Shown here in pieces: positions 51,726 through 61,245 of a stretch of DNA of 64,000 bases (its first letter is position 1; every line of letters begins with the position of its first letter). Both the position numbers and the translations under genes were made by a program. Below the pieces are notes generated by a model that saw only the letters and a list, made by a program, of their open reading frames with translations, was not told the origin of the DNA and ran no database searches. The stretch spans positions 1 through 64,000 of the forward strand of contig CAZLRF010000029.1 in the NCBI GenBank assembly GCA_964561785.1, given 5' to 3'. Source of the stretch: DATBSL01 sp964561785. GTDB lineage: Bacteria; Acidobacteriota; Vicinamibacteria; Fen-336.

Positions 51726-53315
51726 ATGAAGAGACTCGTCGACCTCCTCTCCCCGCTCGGCTTCCTCGTCGCGATCGCCGCCCTCGCCTGGACGCGCTTC
51801 ACCCCCATGGGCAAGCCCCTGCCGGGCGGCCTGCGGCCCTGGCTCGTCGGCGCGCTCGCCCTCGTGCTCCTGCACGTCGTCCTGCGCTGGGAGGACGTGG
51901 TCCGCGGGCTCGGCCGCCGCCAGCTCAAGTACGGGACGAACACCTTCGTGCTCGTCGTCGCGGTCCTCGGCATCCTCGGCTTCGCGAACTACTTCACGAG
52001 CCGCTGGACGAAGCGCTTCGACCTCACCAAGGGCCAGCGCTACAGCCTCTCCGACCAGACCCGCAAGGTGCTCGCCTCTCTCCCGGAGGAGGTCAAGATC
52101 ACCTACTTCCAGCGCCAGCGCGACATGGCGCGCGGGCAGGACCGCCTCAAGGAGTACCAGGCGCTGTCCCCGAAGCTCAGGGTCGAGTTCGTGGACCCCG
52201 TCCAGAGCCCGGCCAAGGCGCGGGCCTACGACGTGCGCTCCCCCTGGCCCGTGCTCGTGGTCGAGCGGGGCGACAAGCGCGAGAGGCTCTCGAACGACGG
52301 CGAGCAGGAGATCACGAACGCGCTCATCAAGGTCACGCGAGAGGGGCGAAAGACGGTGTGCCTCCTCGAGGGCCAGGGCGAGAGGAGCGGCGAGGAGACG
52401 GGAGAGCGCGGCTTCTCGGGCGTCAAGAGCGCCCTCACCAAGAGCCTCTACGACGTGAAGAACGTCCTCCTCCTGCGCGAGAAGACCGTCCCCGGCGACT
52501 GCACGGTGCTCCTCGTCGGCGGCCCGGAGAAGGACCTGCTTCCCGAGACGACGGGGGCGATCCGCGACTTCGTGAAGAAGGGCGGCAAGGCCTTCGTGAT
52601 GGTCGAGCCCGAGCTCAAGGAGCCCTACCCGAACCTCGTCGCACTGCTCAAGGACTGGAACATCGAGGCCGGCAGCGACATCGTGGTGGACGTGTCGGGG
52701 ATGGGCCAGCTCTTCGGCATCTCGGAGCTCGCCCCGATGGCCATGGACTACCCGTGGCACCCGATCACGAAGGACTTCCGCCTGCCCACGGTGTTCGGCG
52801 GGGCGCGCAGCGTCCAGGCGGGCCAGGGGACGGTCGAGGGCGTCTCCGCACAGGACCTCGTGAAGACCTCGGCCCAGTCGTGGGCGGAGACGGACCTCGC
52901 GATGAAGGGTCCCATCAAGTTCGACGAGGGCAAGGACCGGATGGGGCCGATCTCCCTCGCCGCGGTGGCGACCGTGAAGGGCCCCGCCCCCGCGCCGACG
53001 CCCACCCCGTCTCCCGCGCCGTCTCCCGCGCCCGAGGAGCCGAAGGCCCCCGAGGGCCGCGTCGTCGCGGTGGGCGACGCCGACTTCGCCTCGAACGCGC
53101 TCCTCGGCTTCCAGGGCAACCAGGACTTCTTCCTCAACGCGGTGGCGTGGCTCGCGGAGGACGCCGACCTCATCTCGATCCGCCCGAAGGAGCCGGAGAA
53201 CCAGGCGCTCTTCCTGAGCCGCCAGGTCCAGCAGAACGTGGCGTGGTTCGCGCTCGTGATCCTGCCCGGCCTCTTCGTGGTCCTCGGCGTGGCGAGCTGG
53301 TGGCGGAGGCGGTAG
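51726..53315 (+). CDS. GldG family ABC transporter auxiliary protein
   Basis: 529 residues. Three N-terminal membrane helices (about residues 10-30, 36-54, 72-90), then a large periplasmic domain of the Gldg/ABC_transp_aux type (RFDLTKGQRYSLSDQTRKVL at about residue 97, KTVCLLEGQGERS, VFVMVEPE-like AFVMVEPELKEPY). A Pro-rich insert (APTPTPSPAPSPAP) precedes a C-terminal helix (VAWFALVILPGLFVVLGVAS). It begins 5 bp after the permease stop. Confidence 0.9.
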   Translation: MKRLVDLLSPLGFLVAIAALAWTRFTPMGKPLPGGLRPWLVGALALVLLHVVLRWEDVVRGLGRRQLKYGTNTFVLVVAVLGILGFANYFTSRWTKRFDLTKGQRYSLSDQTRKVLASLPEEVKITYFQRQRDMARGQDRLKEYQALSPKLRVEFVDPVQSPAKARAYDVRSPWPVLVVERGDKRERLSNDGEQEITNALIKVTREGRKTVCLLEGQGERSGEETGERGFSGVKSALTKSLYDVKNVLLLREKTVPGDCTVLLVGGPEKDLLPETTGAIRDFVKKGGKAFVMVEPELKEPYPNLVALLKDWNIEAGSDIVVDVSGMGQLFGISELAPMAMDYPWHPITKDFRLPTVFGGARSVQAGQGTVEGVSAQDLVKTSAQSWAETDLAMKGPIKFDEGKDRMGPISLAAVATVKGPAPAPTPTPSPAPSPAPEEPKAPEGRVVAVGDADFASNALLGFQGNQDFFLNAVAWLAEDADLISIRPKEPENQALFLSRQVQQNVAWFALVILPGLFVVLGVASWWRRR

Positions 53316-53319
53316 GCCG

Positions 53320-54738
53320 ATGAAGGAGTTCTGGAAGACCGGGGCCGCGATCCTCGTCCTCGGCGGGCTCGTCTCGTTCTGGTGGTTCTTCGAGCGCAAG
53401 CGCGAGCCGAAGCCGGAGGGCGAGCGCGAGAAGGTGACGGTGCTCGCCGTCGACAAGGCGAAGGCGAGGGAGATCTCGCTCGCCCCGGCCGGACAAGAGC
53501 CGGTCCGCCTCGTGAAGGACGGCGACGCCTGGAGGGTCGCCGCCCCGTTCGCCGCTCCCGCCGACGGCTCGGCCGTGGAGTCGCTGCTCACGAGCCTCGA
53601 GCGTCTCGAGGCCGACGAGGTGGTGGTCGAGCAGGCGGCCGACCCCGCCGAGTTCGGGCTCGACCGGCCGAGCCGCACCGTGAGCGCGACGGTCGAGGGC
53701 GCGGCCGCGCCCCTCGTCGTCGAGTTCGGCGCCAGGTCCCCCGACGGGTCGAGCGTCTACGCCCGCTCCGCCGGGTCTCCGAGGGTCTTCCTCGTGCCGA
53801 GCTGGGTCGAGGGCACCTTCGACAAGAAGCCGTTCGACCTGCGCGACCGGGACATCCTCAAGGTCAAGCGCGACGACGTGCGCTCGCTCGAGGTCACCGG
53901 CCCCGAAGGCGGCTATGCCCTCGCCCGCACCGACGAGGGGGAGTGGGCGTTCACGAAGCCGCTCGCCACCCGCGCCGGCCGCTGGTCGGTGGACGGCCTC
54001 CTCGGCACCATCGAGAACCTGCGCATGGAGTCGGTGGCGGCGGAGGCGCCTGCGGACGTGAAGGCGTACGGCCTCGACACGCCGGCCCGCACGGTGAGCC
54101 TCGTGCTCAAGGACGGCTCCACGCGCGCGCTCGAGATCGGCGCGGCGGCCCCTGACCCCACCGCGACGCCTTCGCCGTCGCCCTCTCCGGCGAAGAAGGG
54201 CGAGAAGCCGGAGCCGCCGAAGCCGACGAAGTACTACGCGCGGCAGGCGGGCCGCGGCCTCGTGGCCGTCGTCCCGGCCACCCTCGCCGACGACCTCGCC
54301 AAGGGCATGGGCGAGCTGCGGGCGAAGCGCCTCCTCGAGGTCGCCACGTACGAGACCGAGGGCTTCGAGGTCGTCGCGGGAGGGGTGAAGAAGACCTACG
54401 CCAAGAGCACGACCAAGGACAAGGACGGCTTCGACAAGACCCAGTGGAAGCGCACCGCCCCCGACGCCAAGGAGCTCGAGACCACGAAGGTCGAGGACGC
54501 CCTGTTCAAGATGGGCGGGGTCGAGGTCTCCGAGTTCGTGGACGCGCCGCAGGCGAGCTCGGCCTACGGCCTCGACGCGCCCGTTCTCAAGGTCACGGTG
54601 AAGGCCAAGAGCGAGAGCGTCGTCGAGCTCGGGAAGAAGGACGGGGCCTTTTACGCCCGCCGCAGCAACGACGCGGCGGTCCTCAAGCTCGACCCGGCGA
54701 AGGCCGAGGAGCTCGTGAAGGCGTTCTCCGAGCTGTAG
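53320..54738 (+). CDS. DUF4340 domain protein
   Basis: 472 residues. One N-terminal membrane helix (TGAAILVLGGLVSFWWFF), then a periplasmic region with repeated short beta modules such as FGLDRPSRTVSATV, YGLDTPARTVSLVL and YGLDAPVLKVTVKA. The repeated (F/Y)GLDxPxxxV motif is diagnostic of DUF4340. DUF4340 genes regularly follow gldG-like genes, so it probably belongs to the same envelope complex. It is 4 bp after gldG. Confidence 0.9.
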   Translation: MKEFWKTGAAILVLGGLVSFWWFFERKREPKPEGEREKVTVLAVDKAKAREISLAPAGQEPVRLVKDGDAWRVAAPFAAPADGSAVESLLTSLERLEADEVVVEQAADPAEFGLDRPSRTVSATVEGAAAPLVVEFGARSPDGSSVYARSAGSPRVFLVPSWVEGTFDKKPFDLRDRDILKVKRDDVRSLEVTGPEGGYALARTDEGEWAFTKPLATRAGRWSVDGLLGTIENLRMESVAAEAPADVKAYGLDTPARTVSLVLKDGSTRALEIGAAAPDPTATPSPSPSPAKKGEKPEPPKPTKYYARQAGRGLVAVVPATLADDLAKGMGELRAKRLLEVATYETEGFEVVAGGVKKTYAKSTTKDKDGFDKTQWKRTAPDAKELETTKVEDALFKMGGVEVSEFVDAPQASSAYGLDAPVLKVTVKAKSESVVELGKKDGAFYARRSNDAAVLKLDPAKAEELVKAFSEL

Positions 54739-54759
54739 GCGACGGCCATCCCGGGGGGG

Positions 54760-55401
54760 TCAGGGGGTGGGAGCGGCCACCGGGGCCTCGGCCTTCAACT
54801 CTCGGGCCTTCTTGATCACGACCCCGACCTGGGGAACGTTCTCGTGCGGCCCGCGGCTCGTGGTGGGGACCATCGCGATCCGGTCCACCACGTCCATGCC
54901 CTCGACGACCCGGCCGAAGACGGCGTAGCCCGCCCCGGAGATCCCGAAGTCGAGGCGGTGGTTGTCCCGCAGGTTGACGAAGAACTGGCTGGTCGCGCTG
55001 TGGGGGTCGTTCGTGCGGGCCATGGCCACCGCGCCCCGGGAGTTGCGCAGGCCGTTGCGCGCCTCGTTGCGGATGGCGGGCCGCGTCGGCTTCTCCTCGA
55101 GCTCGGGCGTGAAGCCGCCGCCCTGGATCATGAAGCCGGGGATGACGCGGTGGAACACCGTGCCGTCGTAGTGCCCGGAGCGCACGTAGCCGAGGAAGTT
55201 CTCGACGGTGACCGGCGCCTTCTCCGGGTCGAGGGCGATCGTGATCGTGCCCAGGCTCGTCCGGCCCTGGGCCACCTCGAGGGCGACGAGCGGCCCGGAG
55301 GGAGCCGTCTCCGGGGCGGTCTCGGAGGCTGTCGGGGCCGACGGGGCCGCGGGGGCGGCGGCGGCCTGGGCGAGGGCGAGGACGCAGGCGAGAAGGGACA
55401 T
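54760..55401 (-). CDS. Cyclophilin-type peptidyl-prolyl isomerase, exported
   Basis: 213 residues. A hydrophobic signal (MSLLACVLALAQAAAA) is followed by a Pro/Thr linker and the cyclophilin core: VENFLGYVRSGHYDGTVFHR and VIPGFMIQGGG with the catalytic Arg-Phe region, then MARTNDPHSATSQFFVNLRDN and YAVFGRVVEGMDVVD. It catalyses prolyl cis/trans isomerisation, probably in the periplasm. A TAGAAT (55427-55422) lies 20 nt before the ATG. Confidence 0.93.
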   Translation of the reverse strand: MSLLACVLALAQAAAAPAAPSAPTASETAPETAPSGPLVALEVAQGRTSLGTITIALDPEKAPVTVENFLGYVRSGHYDGTVFHRVIPGFMIQGGGFTPELEEKPTRPAIRNEARNGLRNSRGAVAMARTNDPHSATSQFFVNLRDNHRLDFGISGAGYAVFGRVVEGMDVVDRIAMVPTTSRGPHENVPQVGVVIKKARELKAEAPVAAPTP

Positions 55402-55469
55402 GGGGACGGGTCTCCGGCCCGATTCTAGCAGGTGGGATCAGGGGCGTTGCGCGAGCGGGGAGGGGGCCA

Positions 55470-55475
55470 TAGAAT
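55470..55475 (+). promoter_or_regulatory. -10 element upstream of the second MglA-type GTPase
   Basis: TAGAAT ends 13 nt before the ATG at 55488, with no Shine-Dalgarno between. The same spacing style is seen for the first MglA-type gene. Confidence 0.45.
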
Positions 55476-55487
55476 GCCCGCAACCGC

Positions 55488-56717
55488 ATGGTGCTCTTCA
55501 ACTACTCGACCAAGGAGCTGACGGCCAAGGTGGTCTACTACGGCCCGGGCCTGTGCGGGAAGACCACCAACCTCCAGTGGGTCCACGAGAAGCTGCCCAT
55601 CAAGAACAAGGGCAAGATGCTCTCGCTGGCCACCGAGACGGACCGGACCCTGTTCTTCGACTTCCTGCCGATCGAGATCGGCACCATCCGGGGGATGAAG
55701 ACGCGGATCCAGCTCTACACCGTCCCCGGCCAGGTCTTCTACAACGCCACCCGCCGGATGGTGCTGAAGGGCGCCGACGCCGTCTGCTTCGTCTGCGACT
55801 CGCAGGAGGCGATGCTCGACGCCAACCTCGAGAGCTTCGAGAACATGCGGCAGAACCTGGAAGCGAACGAGATCGACCCGGACGAGATCCCGGTCGTGCT
55901 CCAGTACAACAAGCGCGACCTGCCGAACGCGCTGCCGATCGAGATCCTCAACGAGCGGATGAACCCCCGCAACTACCCCTTCTACGAGGCGATCGCGGTC
56001 AAGGGGATCGGGGTCGAGGACACGCTCAAGGCCGTCACGAAGCTGGTCTTCAAGTCGCTCTCGGTGAAGTACGGCGAGGGTGCCCCCGCCGCCTCTGCGC
56101 CGGGCCGGGCCCCCGGGCCCCCGCGGTCGATGCCCGCGCCCTCCTCGCTCACCCCGGCTCCCCCCGTGCCGCTGACCACGGAGGACCTCCTCGGCGAGCT
56201 CGACCTCGGGGGGCCGGAGCCCCCCGCCTCCGTCCCCGAGATGCCCTCGATCGAGCTCGACGAGAACACGCCGGTCGGGTCCACCTTCGCCCCCTCCGTG
56301 CCGGCCGTCTCGCGCCCCCCGACGCCCCGGCCCGCCCCGGTCCCGACGCCGGTGCCCGCCCCGGTCCCGACGCCCGCGTTCGAGCCCACGCGCCCCCCGG
56401 TCGCGAAGCACCGTCCGCAGAACACGCTCGTGTCGAACCGGGACGAGTCCGACGAGCTGCGGCGGCACATCCGCACCCCCGGGATTCCCGCGGTCGAGGA
56501 GGAGATGGAGCTCGAGGCGATCGACGAGCTCGACCACCCCACGCAGGCGAAGATCGTCCCCGGAGCTCGCCAGGACACGAGGGCCCCGGAGCCCGTCTTC
56601 GAGCCCGAGGCGCCCTCCGCCACCGAGGTCGAGGTGCCGATCGACATCGAGGTGGCGCCCGGCACGACGCGCATCAGCCTCAACATCAAGCTGATGCTGA
56701 GCCTGCGGCGGCGATAG
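55488..56717 (+). CDS. MglA-type GTPase with Pro-rich C-terminal extension
   Basis: 409 residues. Residues 1-195 are close to MglA: P-loop GPGLCGKTTNLQW, RTLFFDFLPIEIGTIRGMKT, the G3 loop TVPGQVFYNATRRMVLKGAD and NKRD as G4. MglA sets cell polarity and regulates gliding or twitching in Myxococcus and Thermus. The remainder is a disordered Pro/Glu-rich tail with several acidic patches (residues 200-390) and a short C-terminal TRISLNIKLMLSLRRR. No mglB (Roadblock) gene is adjacent. The tail may recruit effectors. Confidence 0.9.
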   Translation: MVLFNYSTKELTAKVVYYGPGLCGKTTNLQWVHEKLPIKNKGKMLSLATETDRTLFFDFLPIEIGTIRGMKTRIQLYTVPGQVFYNATRRMVLKGADAVCFVCDSQEAMLDANLESFENMRQNLEANEIDPDEIPVVLQYNKRDLPNALPIEILNERMNPRNYPFYEAIAVKGIGVEDTLKAVTKLVFKSLSVKYGEGAPAASAPGRAPGPPRSMPAPSSLTPAPPVPLTTEDLLGELDLGGPEPPASVPEMPSIELDENTPVGSTFAPSVPAVSRPPTPRPAPVPTPVPAPVPTPAFEPTRPPVAKHRPQNTLVSNRDESDELRRHIRTPGIPAVEEEMELEAIDELDHPTQAKIVPGARQDTRAPEPVFEPEAPSATEVEVPIDIEVAPGTTRISLNIKLMLSLRRR

Positions 56718-56730
56718 GCCCCGCTTCCGG

Positions 56731-57639
56731 CTACTCCGCCGGCGCCGCGAACGTCGAGGCCCGCTGCACGTCCTCGTAGCGGACCTTCGACACGTCGAAG
56801 CCCTCGATCGCCGCGAGGAGCCTCGCGAACGTCTGGTCGAAGGACGGCACGGTCTTGCGGGCGCGGGTGAGCGGGCTCGTGCGGGCCAGCACGTAGTTCT
56901 TCACGTACGGGTGGTGGATGCCCCGCTTCTTCAGGGCGGCGACCGCCTTCGCGAGCGCGTCGTCCGCGGCCCTCACCTTCGCCGCGCGCTCCTGCCGCTC
57001 CCCGAGCGAGTCGGCGAGCCTCCCCTTCAGGAAGCGGTCGACGCGCCTCAGGATCGGGGCGAACGCGCCCCCCGCGAAGCGCTTGTTCTCCTCGTAGAGG
57101 AGCCCCAGGGTGACGAAGTGGGGGGCCTCGAACTGGAACGCCCAGTCCTCCTCGCTCGTCCGCGGCTGCTCCTCGGCGAGGCCGCGGTACATGCGGACGA
57201 CCTCGAGGGACTTCTCCTTGAGGTTGTGGGCCTTTTCGGTGTTGAGGGCGAGGATCTGGAAGGCCACGTCCGCCTCGGGGACGAGGATGGCGGGAACGAG
57301 CTTCGCCTTGAGCTTCTCGAGCGCGGTTCGCCGGTGGTGGCCGTTCGGCGTCCAGTAGACGCCCGGCCGCGGCGACACCACGACGATCGGGTCGACGAAG
57401 CGGCCGACCTTCCTCACCACCTCGGTGAGCCGCTTCGCGTGGGCGGGGGAGAGGTCGCGCTGGTAGGGCGTGGGCGCGACCGCCTCGAGGGGCAGGAGGC
57501 AGAAGGCCTGCCAGTTCCCGCCCACCGGCTCGCGGTAGACGGCGAGGACGTGGCCGCCGTCACGGTCCACCTGCTCGAGGAGAGGGGCGAGGGCCCGGGG
57601 GAGCGGCTCGCCGTCGGGGTGCTGGCCGGGAGGCTTCAT
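56731..57639 (-). CDS. ParB N-terminal-like nuclease domain protein
   Basis: 302 residues. The ParB/Sulfiredoxin-like core is visible at about residues 50-110: PYQRDLSPAHAKRLTEVV, RFVDPIVVVSPRPGVYWTPN and GHHRRTALEKL, with the GHHRR replacing the usual GERR/GNRR. There is no clear helix-turn-helix, and the C-terminus is helical and charged. It is not next to parA, so chromosome segregation is unlikely; a nucleotide-handling or regulatory role is possible. It is divergent from the PIG-L gene. Confidence 0.8.
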   Translation of the reverse strand: MKPPGQHPDGEPLPRALAPLLEQVDRDGGHVLAVYREPVGGNWQAFCLLPLEAVAPTPYQRDLSPAHAKRLTEVVRKVGRFVDPIVVVSPRPGVYWTPNGHHRRTALEKLKAKLVPAILVPEADVAFQILALNTEKAHNLKEKSLEVVRMYRGLAEEQPRTSEEDWAFQFEAPHFVTLGLLYEENKRFAGGAFAPILRRVDRFLKGRLADSLGERQERAAKVRAADDALAKAVAALKKRGIHHPYVKNYVLARTSPLTRARKTVPSFDQTFARLLAAIEGFDVSKVRYEDVQRASTFAAPAE

Positions 57640-57653
57640 GCCGCGGAGGCTAC

Positions 57654-57659
57654 TACAAT
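57654..57659 (+). promoter_or_regulatory. -10 element upstream of the PIG-L gene
   Basis: TACAAT ends 11 nt before the ATG at 57670, with no Shine-Dalgarno. No -35 is visible. Confidence 0.4.
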
Positions 57660-57669
57660 CGTTCTCCTG

Positions 57670-60324
57670 ATGGTCCCCCGCCGCGTCGGTTTCGCCGTGC
57701 TCGCCGTGCTCGCGGCCCTCGCCGCCGCGCCGCCCCTCCGGCCCCTCGACCTCGAACGGGGCGCGAGCGGCCTCCAGCTGGCGCTGCGCCGCGTCGGCGT
57801 CGCGGGGCGCGTCCTGTACGTGACCGCCCACCCCGACGACGAGATGAACGGCGTCCTCGTGCGCCTCTCCCGAGGCCTCGGGCTGCGCACGGCGCTGCTG
57901 AGCCTCACGCGGGGCGAGGGCGGGCAGAACGCGATCGGACCGGAGCTGTTCGATGCCCTCGGCGTGCTGCGCACGGGGGAGCTCGACGCGGTGCACCGCT
58001 ACGACGGGGCGGAGCAGTACTTCGGTCGCGCGTACGAGTTCGGCTTCTCGTTCAGCGTCGAGGAGACCTTCGCGCGGTGGGGACACGAGGAGACGCTCGG
58101 GGACGTCGTGCGCGTGCTGCGCGCGTTCCGGCCCGACGTCGTCCTCACCCTCCCCCTCGAGGGCGAGGGGGGCGGGCAGCACCACCAGGCGGCCGCCCGC
58201 CTCGCTCTGGAGGCCTTCCGCGCGGCGGCCGACCCCGCGCGCTTCCCGGAGCAGCTCGCGGCCGGCCTGCGCCCCTGGCAGGCGCGCCGGATCTACCAGG
58301 GCGGGGTCGGGGGCTACGGGACCGTGCCGGGGACCCCTGTCCGGGTGCCGACCGGCGTCTTCGACCCGGCGCTCGGCGAGACGTGGCAGCAGCTCGGCAG
58401 CCGGGCGCGGGCGATGCACCGCTGCCAGGGCACCGGGCAGCTCGTGGCCGACCCGGGGCCGGCGGAGGGCGTCTTCTCGCTCCTCGACTCCGAGCCCGCC
58501 GCGGCCTCCGCCGGGGGGGACCTCCTCACGGGGATCGACGTGTCGCTGCGGGGGATATCTCGGTTCGCGCCAGGGCTCGCCGCCGACCTCGAGGCCCTCC
58601 AGGCCCGGGCCGACGCCGCCCGGGCGGCCTTCCGTGCCGACGACCTCCCCGCCGCCGCCCCGGCCCTCGCGGAGACGCTTCGCGCCGTGCGTGGCCTCGC
58701 GGACGGGCTCGGGGGCCGCGTGGCCGACCCCGCCTCACGGGCCGAGGTGGAGGAGCGCCTGCGGGACGAGGAGGCGGACGTCGAGCGCGCGCTCGCGCGG
58801 GCCCTCGGTCTCGCCCTCGACGCGCGGGCCGACGACGGCCTCGTCACCCCCGGGCAGGAGGTGGGGGTCTCACTCGTGCTCGCGAGCGGGGCGGGCCTGG
58901 CCGTCGACGTCCTGGCCTTCGAGGTCGAGGCCCCGGCCGGCTGGACGGTCGCCCCGCGCCACGCGCAGACGGGCCCGCTCCCGGCCGGCGACGTGCGTCG
59001 CGCGGGCTTCGCGGTGACGGTGGCCGCGGACGCGCGACCCTCCCAGCCCTACTGGCGGCGGGAGCCGGACCGCGACCGGCACCACCTCCTCGTCCCCGCG
59101 GACGAGTCGCGGCCGTGGAGCCCCCCCGTCCTCCTCGCACGGGCCCGCGTGCGCGCGGCGGGCGTCGCGACGACGCTCGCCGCGCCGGTGGCGTGGCGCT
59201 ACGAGGGCCCGTTCGTCGGGGGCGAGCGCCGGCACGAGGTGCAGGTCGTGCCCGCGCTCTCGCTGCGCACGTCCCCCGAGATCGCCCCCGTGCCGCTCGC
59301 GCTCCCGCGGCGCCCCCTCGAGGTGCGGGTGTTCGCGCGCAGCCTCGCGCGGGGCGCGGGAGCGGCGGAGGTGCGGCTCGACGCTCCTGCGGGCTGGACG
59401 GTCGACCCGCCGTCCGCGCACCTCGTCTTCGCCCACGAAGGCGAGGAGGCCGCGGCCCGCTTCCGGGTGACGCCGCCCGCCTCCCTCGAGCCGGGGACCC
59501 TCGCCCTGCGGGCGGTGGCCGTGCGGGACGCTCGCGAGCACCGCGACGGCGTCCAGGCCGTCGAGTACGACCACGTGGAGCGCCGCCAGCTGCTGCGTCC
59601 CGCCGAGACGCGCGTCCTCGTCCTCGACCTGCGCACGTCCCCCGAGGCGTCCGTGGGCTACGTCATGGGCCCGGGCGACGCGCTCGCCGACGCGATCCGG
59701 CAGATGGGCGTCCCCGTGACGCTGCTGAGCGCCGAGGACCTCCTCTTCGGAGACCTCGGGCGGTTCACCACGATCGTGACCGGCATCCGGGCGTACGAGA
59801 CGCGGGCCGACCTGCGCGCGTCGCACGGCCGGCTCCTGCGATGGGTCGAGGCGGGCGGGCACCTCGTCGTGCAGTACAACCGGGACGCCTTCAACCGCCT
59901 CGCTCCCGGGGCGCCCGCGCCGGCGCCGGGCGCGCCGAGCCCCTACGTCCCGCTGCCGGCCGTGGTCACTCCCGCGCGGGTCAGCGACGAGACCGCGCCC
60001 GTCCGGGCGTTGGTCGGCGGCCACCGGCTCCTGTCGCAGCCCAACCGCATCGGCCCCGCCGACTGGGAGGGCTGGGTGCAGGAGCGCGGCCTCCAGCTCC
60101 TCGCCCCGCGGGATCCCGGCTACGTCGACCTGCTGGCCGCGACCGACCCGTTCCCGTTCAACCCCGGCGAGAAGAAGGGATTCCTCGTCGAGGCGAAGGT
60201 GGGCCAGGGCACGTGGACCTACGTGGGCCTCGCCCTCTTCCGGCAGGTCCCCGCCGGCGTCCCCGGCGGCTGGCGGCTCCTCGCCAACCTCGTCAGCCGC
60301 CCGAGGGGTCAGATCTTGAATTGA
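57670..60324 (+). CDS. PIG-L family deacetylase with long C-terminal extension, exported
   Basis: 884 residues. A signal peptide (MVPRRVGFAVLAVLAALAAA) precedes the PIG-L/LmbE domain: the zinc motif VTAHPDDEMNG (about residues 49-59), SLTRGEGGQN and GGGQHHQAAARLA. PIG-L enzymes deacetylate N-acetylglucosamine-type sugars. The extension has NPCBM/Ig-like beta modules (EVGVSLVLASGAG, HEVQVVPAL) and a GATase-like end (FTTIVTGIRAYETRADL, WVEAGGHLVVQYN). The last five residues GQILN and the stop come from the REP-like repeat at 60305-60345, so the native C-terminus was probably altered. Confidence 0.88.
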   Translation: MVPRRVGFAVLAVLAALAAAPPLRPLDLERGASGLQLALRRVGVAGRVLYVTAHPDDEMNGVLVRLSRGLGLRTALLSLTRGEGGQNAIGPELFDALGVLRTGELDAVHRYDGAEQYFGRAYEFGFSFSVEETFARWGHEETLGDVVRVLRAFRPDVVLTLPLEGEGGGQHHQAAARLALEAFRAAADPARFPEQLAAGLRPWQARRIYQGGVGGYGTVPGTPVRVPTGVFDPALGETWQQLGSRARAMHRCQGTGQLVADPGPAEGVFSLLDSEPAAASAGGDLLTGIDVSLRGISRFAPGLAADLEALQARADAARAAFRADDLPAAAPALAETLRAVRGLADGLGGRVADPASRAEVEERLRDEEADVERALARALGLALDARADDGLVTPGQEVGVSLVLASGAGLAVDVLAFEVEAPAGWTVAPRHAQTGPLPAGDVRRAGFAVTVAADARPSQPYWRREPDRDRHHLLVPADESRPWSPPVLLARARVRAAGVATTLAAPVAWRYEGPFVGGERRHEVQVVPALSLRTSPEIAPVPLALPRRPLEVRVFARSLARGAGAAEVRLDAPAGWTVDPPSAHLVFAHEGEEAAARFRVTPPASLEPGTLALRAVAVRDAREHRDGVQAVEYDHVERRQLLRPAETRVLVLDLRTSPEASVGYVMGPGDALADAIRQMGVPVTLLSAEDLLFGDLGRFTTIVTGIRAYETRADLRASHGRLLRWVEAGGHLVVQYNRDAFNRLAPGAPAPAPGAPSPYVPLPAVVTPARVSDETAPVRALVGGHRLLSQPNRIGPADWEGWVQERGLQLLAPRDPGYVDLLAATDPFPFNPGEKKGFLVEAKVGQGTWTYVGLALFRQVPAGVPGGWRLLANLVSRPRGQILN

Positions 60325-60345
60325 CGCATTCCGTCGCCCGGATTG
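60305..60345 (+). repeat. REP-like repeat, copy A
   Basis: The 41-bp element begins GGGGTCAGATCTTGAATTGA and continues CGCATTCCGTCGCCCGGATTGC. Over its first 39 bases it differs from the reverse complement of copy B (62316 down to 62278) at one position. It contributes GQILN-stop to the PIG-L gene. Sequences starting GGGGTCAG are familiar from REP elements mobilised by RAYT transposases; no such transposase is in this window. Confidence 0.8.
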
Positions 60346-60348
60346 CTC

Positions 60349-61245
60349 TCAGGGCGTGTCGCGCCCGGCGGACCTCGAGTGGAGCCACACGTGGGGCAGG
60401 GTGAGGGCGAGCAGCGCCTGGAAGACGATCCGGACCCCGCTTTCGAGGGGAGGCCCCGGGAGGGCCAGCCAGGTCGCGGCCCCAGCGACGACCACGCCGA
60501 GCGAGAGCGGCAGGCCGAGGACGAAGCGCCTGCCGGCCTCGTGCCAGGACCGGGCCGGGCCCGGCAACCGCAGATCGAGGGTGTGGCGGACCGCGTGGAC
60601 CGCGCAGAAGTACACGAGGAAGGACGCGAGCGGGGAGAGGACGAGGAACAGGGTGAGGAGGAGCGCGATCTCGGCGGCGGAGCGCAGGGGGGCGACGCGG
60701 CGCTCGCGAAGCGCCCGGCCGGCTTCGACGAGGGCGAGGAGCACCGCCGCCGGAACGAGGGCGAGCCCGGCACGGCCGAGCGCCTGTCCCAGCGGCGACG
60801 GGGTGCCGGGGGGCAGTCCCTCGACCGCGCCGAGCAGGAGCGCCGCCGCCTGGGGATGGGCGAGGGCGGGAGCGACGAGCGGCAGGGAGCCCCGCACCAC
60901 GATCTCTGCCCGTCGCCCCCCGCGCGACGGACCGCCGCTCCCGTCCTCGAGGCCGAAGTGCAGGGCGGAGAGGGCGAGCAGGGCGCAGAGGGTGAGCCGG
61001 GGCGCCAAGGCGAAGGCCAGCAGGGCGCCGGCGGCGAGGCCGGCATACGCCAGGGTCGAGGCCAGGCGTCCGTCGCGCGGGCCACGGCGAAGTACCTCGA
61101 GGTCGAGGGCGCCGTGGGGAAGACCGAGAAGCACGATCAGGCTCAGGATGAGGAAGGCTTGCTCCCCCGCGCCCGGCAGCAGCAAGCTCCCCGTGATCGC
61201 GACGGGAAGAACGAAGAGGAGCGCTTGCTGGTGCTGCGTCTGCAC
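60349..61245 (-). CDS. blh: Brp/Blh family beta-carotene 15,15'-dioxygenase
   Basis: 298 residues and about eight membrane helices. Conserved His motifs are GLPHGALDLEVL (near residue 45), LSALHFGLEDG, FCAVHAVRHTLDL and LTLPHVWLHSR. It cleaves beta-carotene into two retinals for the rhodopsin encoded just upstream on the same strand. The start is uncertain: I use the GTG at 61245 because GAGGA lies 9 nt upstream, but a GTG at 61251 and an ATG at 61323 (just past the hairpin) are in frame. Carotenoid synthesis genes are not in the window. Confidence 0.88.
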   Translation of the reverse strand: MQTQHQQALLFVLPVAITGSLLLPGAGEQAFLILSLIVLLGLPHGALDLEVLRRGPRDGRLASTLAYAGLAAGALLAFALAPRLTLCALLALSALHFGLEDGSGGPSRGGRRAEIVVRGSLPLVAPALAHPQAAALLLGAVEGLPPGTPSPLGQALGRAGLALVPAAVLLALVEAGRALRERRVAPLRSAAEIALLLTLFLVLSPLASFLVYFCAVHAVRHTLDLRLPGPARSWHEAGRRFVLGLPLSLGVVVAGAATWLALPGPPLESGVRIVFQALLALTLPHVWLHSRSAGRDTP

